A DNA stretch of 49,532 bases. Origin: Streptomyces triticisoli (lineage in GTDB: Bacteria; Actinomycetota; Actinomycetes; Streptomycetales; Streptomycetaceae). Position 1 is the first letter of the stretch. Each line of letters begins with the position of its first letter. A program made the position numbers and the translations under genes. A model generated the notes under the pieces. It was not told the origin of the DNA and made no database searches. It saw only the letters and a list, made by a program, of their open reading frames with translations. Shown one piece after another: positions 32,806 through 41,411 of this stretch. The stretch lies in the NCBI RefSeq assembly GCF_003270085.1, contig NZ_QFDQ01000216.1:1-49532 (forward strand), read 5' to 3'.

Positions 32806-33928
32806 TTACCGACTTTCCGTGCCGCGGAGTGCCTGGCGCCGGACGATCCGGGAGATGTCGTCCGCGGTGATGACGCCCGCCAGGTTCTGCCCCTCGGTGA
32901 CGAGGATGGGCAGGGCGCGGCCCGGGGAGAGCTTTTCGAACACGTCCTGCAACAGGTCGTCCGGAGCGCAGGTCGTGCAGCGCGCCCAGGGGGTCGCCAC
33001 GTCGCGCACACGAAGCGTCTCCCGTTGTGCGGCGGGAATCCTCGCGAGCCGCGGGAGGTGGACCAGACCGCTGGGGCGCCCTTCGAAGTCGATCAGGGCC
33101 AGTGCGGAGTGGCGGGTCCGCGCGGCCACGTCATCGATGCAGCGTTGCACGGTCAGCCAGTCCTGGCACGTCTCGACGGGGCTCGTCATGGCGTCTGCCG
33201 CTCGCATGCCGCGCAGGGCAGGAGCAAGCCTCGCACGCTGGTGTTCCGCCCCGGCGACGATCACGACGAAGAAGCCGATGACCGCCAGCCACAGCCCGCT
33301 CAGGGCGCCGCGCAGGACGACGATCCACCCGAGGCCGATCAGCACGACTCCGAGGACCTGACCGGCTCGTGCGGCCGCTCGCTCGGCGCGGTCCTGATCT
33401 CCCGTACGCCACCACGTCAGCGCCTGCACCACCCGTCCTCCGTCGAGTGGGGCGGCGGGCAGCAGGTTGAACACGGTGAGGACGAGGTTCACCCAGCCGA
33501 GCCAGAGCAGGACGGCTGCGGGTATGGCCGTCCCGGACAACGTGTCCAGCCCGATGCCCGCCCCGAGCGCCGGCGAGCAGGCTGGTGAGCGGCCCGCTGA
33601 CAGCTATCCAGAAAGTCGAGCCTGCCGTGCGGGGCTTGCCCATCTGGGTCATGTCGCCCAGGGCCCACAGCGTGATGCTCTGGACGGGGATGCCTTTCTT
33701 ACGGGCCGTGATCGCGTGGGCGGCCTCATGGGCCAGCAGGATCACCAGGAGCAGCAGGGCCCCGGCCAGGCCGGCGATGGTGTAGGTGGCGTTCGACTGA
33801 TCCGGAGTCATGGCCGGGAGAGTCTGGCTGCCCAGGCTGTATCCGAAGAGCATCACGAGCAGGGGCACGGTCCAGTGGATGCGCAGCGGCACCCCGAGAA
33901 CGCGGCCCATCCGTACCGAGTTGTTCAT
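32806..33928 (-). pseudogene. M50 site-2 protease with CBS domains, frameshifted
   Basis: Two frames make one protein. MNNSVRMGRVLGVPLRIHWTVPLLVMLFGYSLG to SGPLTSLLAGA contains the zinc motif HEAAH (LLAHEAAHAITARKKG). After about 33567 the other frame gives GAGIGLDTLSGTAIPAAVLLWLGWVNLVLTVFNLLPAAPLDGGRVVQ with the second conserved motif, followed by two CBS repeats (MTSPVETCQDWLTVQR, LQDVFEKLSPGRALPILVTEGQNLAGVITADDISR). The fault is a 2-base loss in a GC run (GGCGCTCGGG). Intact members are intramembrane metalloproteases of about 370 aa regulated by CBS ligands. AGGAGAAGG precedes the ATG. It is either a recent pseudogene or a sequencing error. Confidence 0.82.
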
Positions 33929-34080
33929 GACCTTCTCCTGCGGACCGGTATAGACGGCCCTACGCCGGAACCGATGTGCCGCGGTGTCCACGGGTCGGCA
34001 CCTGCACGGTTTGCGCCTGCTGCCAGTCTCACTCGATGGGGTGGATGACGGTGGGAGTCGCTTTCCTGGTCATGGGCGGA

Positions 34081-34599
34081 TCACTTTCGCTGGGTAGGTG
34101 CCAGGGAGGCAGCGAGACGGTGAGCCGATGTTGGTTGCCACGTCCGCCCATACGACAGCGGTTCTGACGGCGTCGCAGCAGGGCATCGGCGGGCACGGCG
34201 GCGACGCCGAAGTCGGCCACCAGCAGCCCCGCGGTCGGCGGTGCCCGGGCTTTCGCCGGGGCCCGGGAGCGCTCTGCCGTGCGTATGAACGGATACGGCC
34301 GGAGCACGGCCGTTCGTTGGTCCCTGATTGTCGTCGGTCGAGGCTGACCTGTTGAAGACCGCCGTGAGGATCAGACCCGCCACCAGCACGACGGCGAACA
34401 CCACGATGGCCTTCCAGCGCCAGTCGAGGCGTAGGGCGTCGTCATGGGCGTCTGCGTCGTCATGGACATCCCTGTCGGCCTGGCCGTCGGGAAACTGATG
34501 GTTCAGCGCGTCCATCAGCCCGACCAGCTCGGGGTCGTCCTGGGAGAGGCGGCGCTCCATCTCTGCCAGGATGCGCCGGTCGTCCATCGAGGGGTTCAT
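34081..34599 (-). CDS. DUF3040-like small membrane protein
   Basis: Starts MNPSMDDRRILAEMERRLSQDDPELVGLMDALNHQFP, the acidic/cytoplasmic N-terminus typical of DUF3040 proteins (EERRxLAEIERxLxxDDPxL), followed by WRWKAIVVFAVVLVAGLILTAVF, the transmembrane helix. The family usually ends about 40-60 residues after the helix. Here the frame goes on for about 75 more residues that become Arg-rich (GGRLRRRRRARRC), so the tail may be frameshifted or fused. AGGTGA lies five bases before the ATG. It directly follows the slipin remnant on the same strand. Function unknown. Confidence 0.7.
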   Translation of the reverse strand: MNPSMDDRRILAEMERRLSQDDPELVGLMDALNHQFPDGQADRDVHDDADAHDDALRLDWRWKAIVVFAVVLVAGLILTAVFNRSASTDDNQGPTNGRAPAVSVHTHGRALPGPGESPGTADRGAAGGRLRRRRRARRCPAATPSEPLSYGRTWQPTSAHRLAASLAPTQRK

Positions 34600-34658
34600 A
34601 CCGATCACCTGTGTTCGGGGGACGCGGACTCGGTCGCGGGGTGCATGGCTGCTCTGGC

Positions 34659-35112
34659 CTATGTGGTACGGGCACCGCTTGGCGCGGCGTCGGAGCCCCG
34701 GAGCATGTCGACCACGCGCAGGATTTCCATGGGCAGGGGGGAAGATGAGGGTGGAGTTTCGCTCGCTGGAGATCTCGGCCATGGTCGACAGGATCCGCAG
34801 GTGCATGGCGGCGGGGTGGCCCTCGATCCGTTCCGCGGCGTCCGCCAAGGTCTGGGCAGCCGCGAACTCGCCCTTGGCGTGGATGACCTTGGCGCGCCGG
34901 TCACGCTCCGCCTCAGCCTGACGCGCCATGGCGCGACGCATGGCCTCGGGCAGCTCGACGTCCTTGACCTCGACGAGGGTGACCTTGACACCCCACGGAT
35001 TGGTGACGTCGTCGATGATGCGTTGAAGCCGCTGGTTGATCTCGTCCCGGTTGATCAGCAGTTCGTCCAGGTCGACCTGGACGAGGATGCTGCCCAGCTC
35101 GGTCTGACCGCC
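34659..35112 (-). pseudogene. Slipin/SPFH-domain protein, N-terminally truncated and frameshifted
   Basis: Reads VQVDLDELLINRDEINQRLQRIIDDVTNPWGVKVTLVEVKDVELPEAMRRAMARQAEAERDRRAKVIHAKGEFAAAQTLADAA, the C-terminal half of the slipin/stomatin core. The membrane hairpin and first 100 or so residues are missing: homology begins at about 35112, where a PucR fragment starts on the opposite strand. One extra C in a six-C run near 34735 shifts the frame; the original end LPMEILRVVDMLRG is found in the next frame, stopping at 34659. Intact slipins scaffold membrane microdomains. Confidence 0.82.
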
Positions 35113-35460
35113 CCGCGCGTGTACGCTTCCGACCTGCTGGTCTTCCAGGTCCTCGGCAGGGACCGAGCCGCCATCACCGACCTGGTGGCCACCGTCCTCG
35201 GCGGCCTGGAGGAGGCACGAGGCGGGCCCCGGGCACTCCTGGAAACCCTGGACGCGTACTTCGCCAGTGGCTGCCTGAACACGACCACGGCACGCCGGCT
35301 GGGCGTGAGCGTGCGTACCGTCACCTACCGGCTCACCCGTATCCGGCAACTCACCGGCCATGACCCCACCGACCCCGACCAGCGATACATCCTGCAGACC
35401 GCAGCCCTCGGCGCCCGCCTCCTGGACTGGCCCTCCCGCCCGCTGCAACCCTCGGAGTGA
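35104..35460 (+). pseudogene. PucR/CdaR-family regulator, C-terminal fragment
   Basis: From about 35104 the frame gives VYASDLLVFQVLGRDRAAITDLVATVLGGLEEARGG, then LLETLDAYFASGCLNTTTARRLGVSVRTVTYRLTRIRQLTGHDP, the PucR C-terminal helix-turn-helix (HTH_30). The upstream sensory and GGDEF-like regions of these proteins (normally 300-500 aa) are absent. The open frame upstream is only the antisense of the slipin remnant. The stop is 33 bp before the GH15 gene, which it may once have regulated. Confidence 0.8.
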
Positions 35461-35493
35461 TCCGGCCCGCCTTCGATGGGTACTGGGTCACGC

Positions 35494-37326
35494 ATGAACG
35501 AGTGGTCGCCGGTACCGCTGGCGGACTACCTGCCGATCAAGGACCACGGCCTGATCGGCGACGGCCGCGCGTGCACCTTGGTGGGCCGCGACGGCACCGT
35601 CAGCTTCATGTGCGTGCCCCGCTTCGACGCTCCGCCCCTGTTCTGCTCGCTGCTCGACCGCCACCGTGGCGGGTCCTTCCTGCTGGCGCCGGACGGGTTA
35701 CGGCTGAGCCGCCAGCACTACGTGGAGGACACCGGCGTCCTCGTGACAGAGCTGAGGGCGGACACCGGCATCGTCCAGGTCACTGACGCCTTCCTCCTCC
35801 AGCCAGGTGCGCGGCTCGAGGTCGACGCCCCCGTCGGCACAGGGGCGCTGCTCCAGCACGCGCGCGTCACCCGGGGCTCTGTCGATCTGAGGGTGGCGGT
35901 GAGACCACGCGGCGAAACCCAGGCCGAGCGTCAGACCGCCGGTTGGCAACTGCCCTGCCCCCAGCAGTCCGTGAAGCTCCGCCTGACCACGTCCCGGCCC
36001 CTGCCCGGTCCCGAATGCACACTGCGCCTGAACCAGGGCGAAGACCTCTGGGTCCGTCTGCGCTGGAGCGAACCACAGGCTGCCGGCTCCGGACGATCAG
36101 TCTCCCAGTGCCTCGACGACACCGTACGAGCGTGGCGCCGTTGGTCGGCCTTCGTGGTGGCCGACACTCCCCGTACGGACCTGGTGCGCCGCTCGGCCAT
36201 CACCCTCAAGCTGCTGGACTACGCCGAGAACGGCGCCATCGTCGCCGCCGCGGCCTCCTCACTGCCCGAGTGCATCGGAGGCGACCGCAACTGGGACTAC
36301 CGCTACGCGTGGATCCGCGACGCGGCCTACACCGTGTTCGCCCTGTGCCGGATCGTCCTTCCCGACGAAGCTGGAGGCTTTCTCCATTGGGCGTTGACCG
36401 CCGCCTGGCGGGACGGGCGACTGCGCGTGCTGTACGACGTGGACGGCCTGCCTCCGCCGCCGGAGGTGATCGACGCGGAGCTGGAGGGCTACGACTGCTC
36501 CGCACCCGTACGGTGGGGAAACGCCGCCGCCGAGCAGGTCCAGCACAACGTCTACGGAGAGCTCCTCGACTGCGCCTTCCAGTGGGCGGCCACCGGCCGG
36601 CCTTTGAGCGCCGGCTTGTGGTACCGCCTGGCCGAGCAGGCCCGCACCGCATGGCGGACACCGGATCACGGCATCTGGGAAGTACGTACCCAAGCGCGTC
36701 CGTTCACGTATTCCGCAGCGATGTGCCAGGTCGCCCTGGACCGGGCGGCACGACTCGCCACCCGTCTGAACCTGTCGGGCAACGCCGCCACATGGGCTGC
36801 GGAGGCCCGGCGCCTCGCCGGGCGGATCATCCACGACGCCTGGGACGAGCGCGCGCACTCCTTCACCGAGCACCTCGGGGCGACAGGTGGACTGGACGCC
36901 TCGCTCCTCGCCCTCCCGCTCCGACGCGTCCTTCCCGCCGATCACCCCCGCATGATCGCCACAACGCAGGCGATCGCCGAACGCCTCGGCGCGGGCAACG
37001 GCCTGCTCTACCGCTACCTGCCGCAGGAGTCCCCCGACGGACTGGACCAGCCGGAGGGAGCCTTCCTGCTGTGCAGCTTCTGGCTCGTGGGCAATCTCGC
37101 GGGCCAAGGCCGCATAGACGAAGCCGCGGAACTGTTCGAGAAGCTGTGCTCCTACGCCAGCCCGCTCGGCCTGCTCGCCGAGCAGATCGACCCCCGCGAC
37201 CACTCCTTCCTCGGTGACTTTCTGCAAGCACTCAGCCACATCGGGCTGTGGTCCGGCGCCGTCGTCCTCGCCCGCGCAGAGCGCGGCATACGCCCGGAAC
37301 TCTCCACGCACCCATGGCTTCGGTGA
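35494..37326 (+). CDS. Glycoside hydrolase family 15 (glucoamylase/trehalase-like)
   Basis: The 610-aa protein has no signal peptide and matches the cytoplasmic bacterial GH15 family. The N-terminal beta-sandwich opens with PLADYLPIKDHGLIGDGRACTLVGRDGTVSFMCVPRFDAPPLFCSLLD. The (alpha/alpha)6 catalytic domain contains GGDRNWDYRYAWIRDAAYTVFAL, then YDCSAPVRWGNAAAEQVQHNVYGELLDC and the C-terminal GLLAEQIDPRDHSFLGDFLQALSHIGL, where the catalytic Glu pair is expected (the usual second motif is SEE; here AEQ). In actinobacteria many such proteins cleave trehalose or alpha-glucans, and trehalose metabolism would fit an osmotic-stress island. Start at MNEWSPVPLADY; MGTGSR six codons upstream is an alternative. 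Confidence 0.88.
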   Translation: MNEWSPVPLADYLPIKDHGLIGDGRACTLVGRDGTVSFMCVPRFDAPPLFCSLLDRHRGGSFLLAPDGLRLSRQHYVEDTGVLVTELRADTGIVQVTDAFLLQPGARLEVDAPVGTGALLQHARVTRGSVDLRVAVRPRGETQAERQTAGWQLPCPQQSVKLRLTTSRPLPGPECTLRLNQGEDLWVRLRWSEPQAAGSGRSVSQCLDDTVRAWRRWSAFVVADTPRTDLVRRSAITLKLLDYAENGAIVAAAASSLPECIGGDRNWDYRYAWIRDAAYTVFALCRIVLPDEAGGFLHWALTAAWRDGRLRVLYDVDGLPPPPEVIDAELEGYDCSAPVRWGNAAAEQVQHNVYGELLDCAFQWAATGRPLSAGLWYRLAEQARTAWRTPDHGIWEVRTQARPFTYSAAMCQVALDRAARLATRLNLSGNAATWAAEARRLAGRIIHDAWDERAHSFTEHLGATGGLDASLLALPLRRVLPADHPRMIATTQAIAERLGAGNGLLYRYLPQESPDGLDQPEGAFLLCSFWLVGNLAGQGRIDEAAELFEKLCSYASPLGLLAEQIDPRDHSFLGDFLQALSHIGLWSGAVVLARAERGIRPELSTHPWLR

Positions 37327-37495
37327 ACTCGGCACCGAACGGCCGCCCCTGGTGGACTCCTCAGCAGGCCGGTGCTGGTGAGCGCAGAGCCGTTCCACTC
37401 AGCGTCCGTGCACCGGCACCAGGGAGACAGTCCCCGTTGCATGGCCCAGACTCGTAAGAAGACTGCCGGGTGACGCCGCTGGAGAGGTCGGAACC

Positions 37496-38566
37496 GTGCA
37501 TGACGTGCCGCTGTGGATGTGGGTGGCGTTCGCCGTCACCGTGCTGGTGTCATTGGCGGTCGATCTTCTCGCGCACCGACGGGAACACGTCATCGGTTTC
37601 CGCGAGGCCGCCGCTTGGAGCGGTGTCTGGGTAGGCTTGGCGATCGTCTTCGGGGGCGTGGTGTTCGCGGTCGTCGGCACCAGCGCCGGAGTCGAGTACA
37701 CGACCGCATGGCTTCTGGAGAAGAGCCTGTCGGTCGACAACCTCTTCGTCTTCGCCTTGATCTTTGGCTACTTCAAGGTGCCGCGCGCCTACCAGCACCG
37801 CGTACTGTTTCTCGGTGTCCTCGGCGCCCTGGTCTTCCGCGGTATCTTCCTCGCTGCCGGTGTAGCTGTGGTCAGCCGCTTCACCGCCGTTTTGTTCGTC
37901 TTCGCCGCGATCCTCTTCTACAGCACATACAAGATCCTCAAAGAGGAGGACGACAGCTTCGACCCCGGCAAGAGCATCGCCGTGAAGCTGCTTCGTAAAG
38001 TCGTCCCGGTACGGCACGAGTACGCGGGGACCCACTTCTTCGTCAAGGAGGCCGGGAAACGGGTCGCCACGCCGCTGCTCGCCGTCGTTGCCGCGATCGA
38101 AGCCGCCGACCTCGTCTTCGCCGTCGACAGCGTGCCCGCCGTCCTGGCCGTCAGCAGCGACGCCTTCATCGTCTACACCAGCAACGCCTTCGCGATCCTG
38201 GGACTGCGCGCCCTGTACTTCATGCTCGCCGGGCTGCTCGACCGCTTCCACTACCTCAGCAGAGGTCTGGCGCTCATCCTCGCCTTCATCGGGGTCAAGC
38301 TCATTCTCCAGGCTTCCCACGAAACGATCAGTACCGCCGTGCCGGAAGTTCCCTCACCCGTCAGCCTCGCCGTCATCGTCGCCGTTCTCGCCGTTTCCAT
38401 CGGGCTGAGCATGGCTCGGCCCTTGCCGTCGAGCCCCACTGATGACCGATCGCGGACCGACGTCGACGCCATGCCCGCCTCTGCTCCCGCCGAGGATGCC
38501 TCTCATGCAGCTGACCGGGATCCACCGGGCAATCACCACGGCGCTGCCGAGCCACCCGACACCTGA
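37496..38566 (+). CDS. TerC-family membrane protein
   Basis: The 356-aa protein has seven to nine membrane helices and the TerC/Alx signature. VPLWMWVAFAVTVLVSLAVDLLAHRR begins it, TTAWLLEKSLSVDNLFVFALIFGYFKVPRAYQHRVLFLG is the first conserved block with acidic metal-ligand residues (EKSLSVDN), and LLAVVAAIEAADLVFAVDSVPAVLAVSSDAFIVYTSNAFAILGLRALYF the second. Family members export or handle divalent metals such as Mn2+ (Alx, TerC) and are linked to tellurite and alkaline-pH resistance. The last 60 residues are hydrophilic and disordered. I looked for the Mn2+-sensing yybP-ykoY riboswitch upstream and did not see it. Confidence 0.9.
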   Translation: MHDVPLWMWVAFAVTVLVSLAVDLLAHRREHVIGFREAAAWSGVWVGLAIVFGGVVFAVVGTSAGVEYTTAWLLEKSLSVDNLFVFALIFGYFKVPRAYQHRVLFLGVLGALVFRGIFLAAGVAVVSRFTAVLFVFAAILFYSTYKILKEEDDSFDPGKSIAVKLLRKVVPVRHEYAGTHFFVKEAGKRVATPLLAVVAAIEAADLVFAVDSVPAVLAVSSDAFIVYTSNAFAILGLRALYFMLAGLLDRFHYLSRGLALILAFIGVKLILQASHETISTAVPEVPSPVSLAVIVAVLAVSIGLSMARPLPSSPTDDRSRTDVDAMPASAPAEDASHAADRDPPGNHHGAAEPPDT

Positions 38567-38606
38567 GAGCCCAAGCAGCCACCAAGAAACGGTAAATATG
38601 TTGTAA

Positions 38607-38852
38607 AGTGGGGCTATAGGTGTAAGCGGGCAGAGAAAGGCAACCGCGTCGTCCGGGTACGTCTGCCGCTCGTGCAAAGAGCCCGTAGACGCCGCTGTGA
38701 AACGACACAAGACCATGGGCGTCTTCGTTCCCGTCTGGACCGCAGGCCCGTGCCACAACCCACTGTGTCTGGAGTATGTGCCCGAGCAGGAGCCGATCAA
38801 CTCAGCACGCAGGGGCACTAGGTTTCAGCCGACGGGCTGGGAAGGCGACTGA
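38607..38852 (+). pseudogene. Cys-rich zinc-ribbon-like frame without a start codon
   Basis: A frame following a TAA at 38604 gives SSGYVCRSCKEPVDAAVKRHKTMGVF and then AGPCHNPLCLEYVPEQEPINSARRGTRFQPTGW, ending at TGA. The CxxC...CxxxxC spacing looks like a zinc ribbon and the composition is protein-like. No ATG or GTG precedes the first CxxC, and the only start codons are after it, so it is probably a 5'-truncated gene. The sequence just upstream (38585-38625) is unusually AT-rich for this genome. Confidence 0.4.
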
Positions 38853-38909
38853 TCTCGGGACGGGCGCCGTGCTGTAGAGGCCGTCGCGCGCACCAAGGCG
38901 GTGAGACCG

Positions 38910-39782
38910 ATGCTGCTGCCCATCGTGGTGGGAGTCGACGGATCAGAAAGCAGCTTGGGCGCAATCGACTGGGCCGCGGACGAAGCGGCCTTGCACGGCT
39001 TGCCACTGCGCCTCGTGCACGCCTGCCTGTGGGAGCGCTATGAAGGGCCCGCCTTCACGGAGGCCGCAGGGGTTGCTTCCGAACGCTTGCTCGCGCGGGC
39101 CATCATCGACCGCGCCACCGAGCGGGCCCGGCAAGGTCACCCGGAAGTGCAGATCGACGCCGACATCGTTCCTGAGGACGCCGAAGCCGCCTTGTTGCGG
39201 GAGGCCCGACGCGCCACCGCCGTCGTAACAGGCTGCCGGGGAAGAGGACCGATCACGGGTGCGTTGCTGGGCTCGGTCAGCCGTTCCCTGGCGACGCGCG
39301 CCCCCTGCACGGTTGTCGTCGTACGCGGTCGCCAAAAGAACCGACAAGCAGCCAATGGCCCCATCGTGGTCGGCGTGGACGACCCCACAAGCAGCACTGC
39401 GGCGATCCGCTTCGCCTTCCACGAGGCCCAGGCGCGACGCTCCGTCCTGGACGCCGTACGCGCCTGGCGTCGCCCCGCCCACAGGGCCCAGGCGCATCCA
39501 CTACTCGTCGGGAACCCCGCGCACGAACACGAGGATCAGGCAGGGGCCTTGCTCGACCGCGCTCTGCGCGATGCGGAACGCGAGCATCCCGACGTGCCGG
39601 TGCGCCGTGTCATCACCGAGGGCCCCGCCCACCACGTGCTGCTCACCCACTCGGCCACGGCCGACCTACTCGTCCTTGGCGCCCCTCGACGGCACGGGCC
39701 CCTCGGGCTGCCCCTCGGGAGCGTGGCACACGCAGCGCTCCATCACGCCGACTGCCCGGTCGCGGTAGTACCACAACGCTGA
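38910..39782 (+). CDS. Universal stress protein, two UspA domains
   Basis: The 290-aa protein consists of tandem UspA domains. The first begins LPIVVGVDGSESSLGAIDWAADEAALHGLPLRLVHA and ends TGCRGRGPITGALLGSVSRSLATRAPCTVVVV, which holds the ATP-binding GxxG-9x-G(S/T) motif. The second begins GPIVVGVDDPTSSTAAIRFAFHEAQARRSVLDAVRAW and ends LGAPRRHGPLGLPLGSVAHAALHHADCPVAVVP. Such proteins bind ATP and act in survival under stress. The ATG with GGTGAG upstream is preferred over the GTG three codons earlier. Its position among antiporter and TerC genes fits a stress island. Confidence 0.9.
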   Translation: MLLPIVVGVDGSESSLGAIDWAADEAALHGLPLRLVHACLWERYEGPAFTEAAGVASERLLARAIIDRATERARQGHPEVQIDADIVPEDAEAALLREARRATAVVTGCRGRGPITGALLGSVSRSLATRAPCTVVVVRGRQKNRQAANGPIVVGVDDPTSSTAAIRFAFHEAQARRSVLDAVRAWRRPAHRAQAHPLLVGNPAHEHEDQAGALLDRALRDAEREHPDVPVRRVITEGPAHHVLLTHSATADLLVLGAPRRHGPLGLPLGSVAHAALHHADCPVAVVPQR

Positions 39783-39941
39783 GCCACGGCCTCAAGAAGG
39801 CCAGGAACACGACAGACCGCGTACAGGTGTGCAGACGGCGGACCGCGAGAAGCGGCGCTCGGCGTTACGTCCACGCGATGCGCCATGGCACGGCCTGCCT
39901 GCGGTGGGCCCGCGGTGGATCAGCCGTTAGGGTGGAGGGAA

Positions 39942-39984
39942 CGCGTCAGACATGACGCGGGGTGTGCCGGGAAGTCTGGTCGGC
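39942..39984 (+). promoter_or_regulatory. Hairpins in the long nhaA leader
   Basis: CGCGTCA and TGACGCG (39942-39948, 39953-39959) form a perfect 7-bp stem with a 4-nt loop. GCCGGGAAGTCTGGTCGGC at 39966-39984 can form a second hairpin. They lie in the 254-bp gap before nhaA, about 50-95 bp upstream of its ATG. They may belong to a cis-regulatory RNA or to an upstream operator; I cannot name a family. Confidence 0.35.
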
Positions 39985-40036
39985 GTCTGTCAGGGGCTGT
40001 ATGGCCCGTTGCCGGCCACCGGAGGCTCACACCCAC

Positions 40037-41365
40037 ATGGCTGCCACTCCGCGTTCGCGTGCGCCCTTTCTCGGTTTTCTTCCCTGGCCCGAGCGGCAGG
40101 CTGTGGCCGGCGCGTTGCGGACGGAGACGGTCGGCGGTCTTGCCCTGCTGGCCGCGGCCGTGGTGGCCCTGATCTGGGCGAACACCCCCTGGAGCGACGC
40201 CTATGAGACGGTGCGGGAGTTCCACTTCGGGATCGCGGCCCTGGGGCTCGACCTGAGCGTCGGGCACTGGACCGCCGACGGTCTGTTGACCATTTTCTTC
40301 CTGGTCGCCGGCATCGAGCTGAAACGCGAGCTGGTGGTGGGCGAGTTGCGCACCCCCGCCACCGCAGCGCTGCCGGTGGTGGCGGCCGTCTGCGGCATGG
40401 CCGTCCCCGCCGCGCTGTACGCCCTGACCGTCGGCACCGGGGGCGGCAGCATGGAAGGCTGGGCGGTTCCGATGGCGACGGACATCGCCTTCGCCCTCGC
40501 GGTCCTGGCCGTGATCTCCACCCACCTGCCGTCGGCCCTGCGGGCCTTCCTGCTGACCTTGGCCGTGGTCGACGACCTCGGCGCCATTCTCGTCATCGCC
40601 GTCTTCTTCACCTCCCACATCAACCTCTGGGCCCTGCTGGGGGCTGCGGCCGGACTGGTCGTGTTCTACCTGCTGCAGAGGTTCCGGGTGACCGGCTGGT
40701 GGTGGTACGTGCCGCTGGGTGTCGCCATCTGGGCGCTGACGTACAACGGCGGGGTCCACGCCACGGTCGCCGGCGTGGCCATGGCGCTGCTGCTGCGCAC
40801 CACCCCCGAGGAGGGGGAAGAGCAGTCGCCCGCCCTACGGACCGAGCACCTGCTGCGCCCGCTGTCCGCCGGGGTCGCGGTACCGCTGTTCGCCCTCTTC
40901 GCCGCCGGCGTCAGCGTCTCCGGCAACGCGCTGAGCCAGGTTTTCACCTCACCGGAGCCGCTCGGCGTGGTCATCGGCCTGGTCGCCGGCAAGGCCCTCG
41001 GCATCTTCCTCGGCACCTACCTGGCGGCCCGTTTCACCCGGGCCCAGCTCAACCCGGAGCTCGCCTGGGCCGACGTCTTCGGGCTGTCGGCTCTCGCAGG
41101 CATCGGCTTCACGGTCGCCCTGCTCATCGGGGAACTCGCCTTTCCCAGCAGCACCACCGGCGAGCACGTCAAAGCCGCCGTCCTGGTCGGCTCCCTCCTC
41201 TCGGCGGCACTCGCCGCTGTGCTGCTGCGCCGCCGCAACGTGATCTACCGGCGCCTGTCCGAGGAGGAGAACCTCGACACGGACGCCGACGGCATCCCCG
41301 ACATCTACCAACGCAGCACCCGCACCACCACCGCGGCAGACCGGCAGAACGGACAGACGGACTGA
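40037..41365 (+). CDS. nhaA: Na+/H+ antiporter NhaA
   Basis: The 442-aa protein has the complete NhaA signature. EHFHFG-like loop (VREFHFGIAALGLDLSVGHWTADGLLTIFFLVAGIELKRELVVGEL) is near the start. GWAVPMATDIAFALAVLAV contains the conserved TDIAFALG-type helix-4 Asp, and LTLAVVDDLGAILVIAVFF the adjacent Asp pair that binds Na+ and protons. AGIGFTVALLIGELAF is the late helix 10-11 motif. About 50 hydrophilic residues form the C-terminal tail, ending DADGIPDIYQRSTRTTTAADRQ. It extrudes Na+ using the proton gradient at alkaline pH. GGAGG precedes the ATG. It is the third cation/H+ antiporter system in this island. Confidence 0.95.
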   Translation: MAATPRSRAPFLGFLPWPERQAVAGALRTETVGGLALLAAAVVALIWANTPWSDAYETVREFHFGIAALGLDLSVGHWTADGLLTIFFLVAGIELKRELVVGELRTPATAALPVVAAVCGMAVPAALYALTVGTGGGSMEGWAVPMATDIAFALAVLAVISTHLPSALRAFLLTLAVVDDLGAILVIAVFFTSHINLWALLGAAAGLVVFYLLQRFRVTGWWWYVPLGVAIWALTYNGGVHATVAGVAMALLLRTTPEEGEEQSPALRTEHLLRPLSAGVAVPLFALFAAGVSVSGNALSQVFTSPEPLGVVIGLVAGKALGIFLGTYLAARFTRAQLNPELAWADVFGLSALAGIGFTVALLIGELAFPSSTTGEHVKAAVLVGSLLSAALAAVLLRRRNVIYRRLSEEENLDTDADGIPDIYQRSTRTTTAADRQNGQTD

Positions 41366-41411
41366 TGACCGCCGACACGGCCCTGCTCGCACCAGCCGGT
41401 CGGGCACGGCG

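Noticed and set aside
37327..37495. Mn2+ (yybP-ykoY) riboswitch before the TerC gene
   Set aside because: Often precedes TerC/Alx genes, but I see no matching conserved loops in this 169-bp gap.
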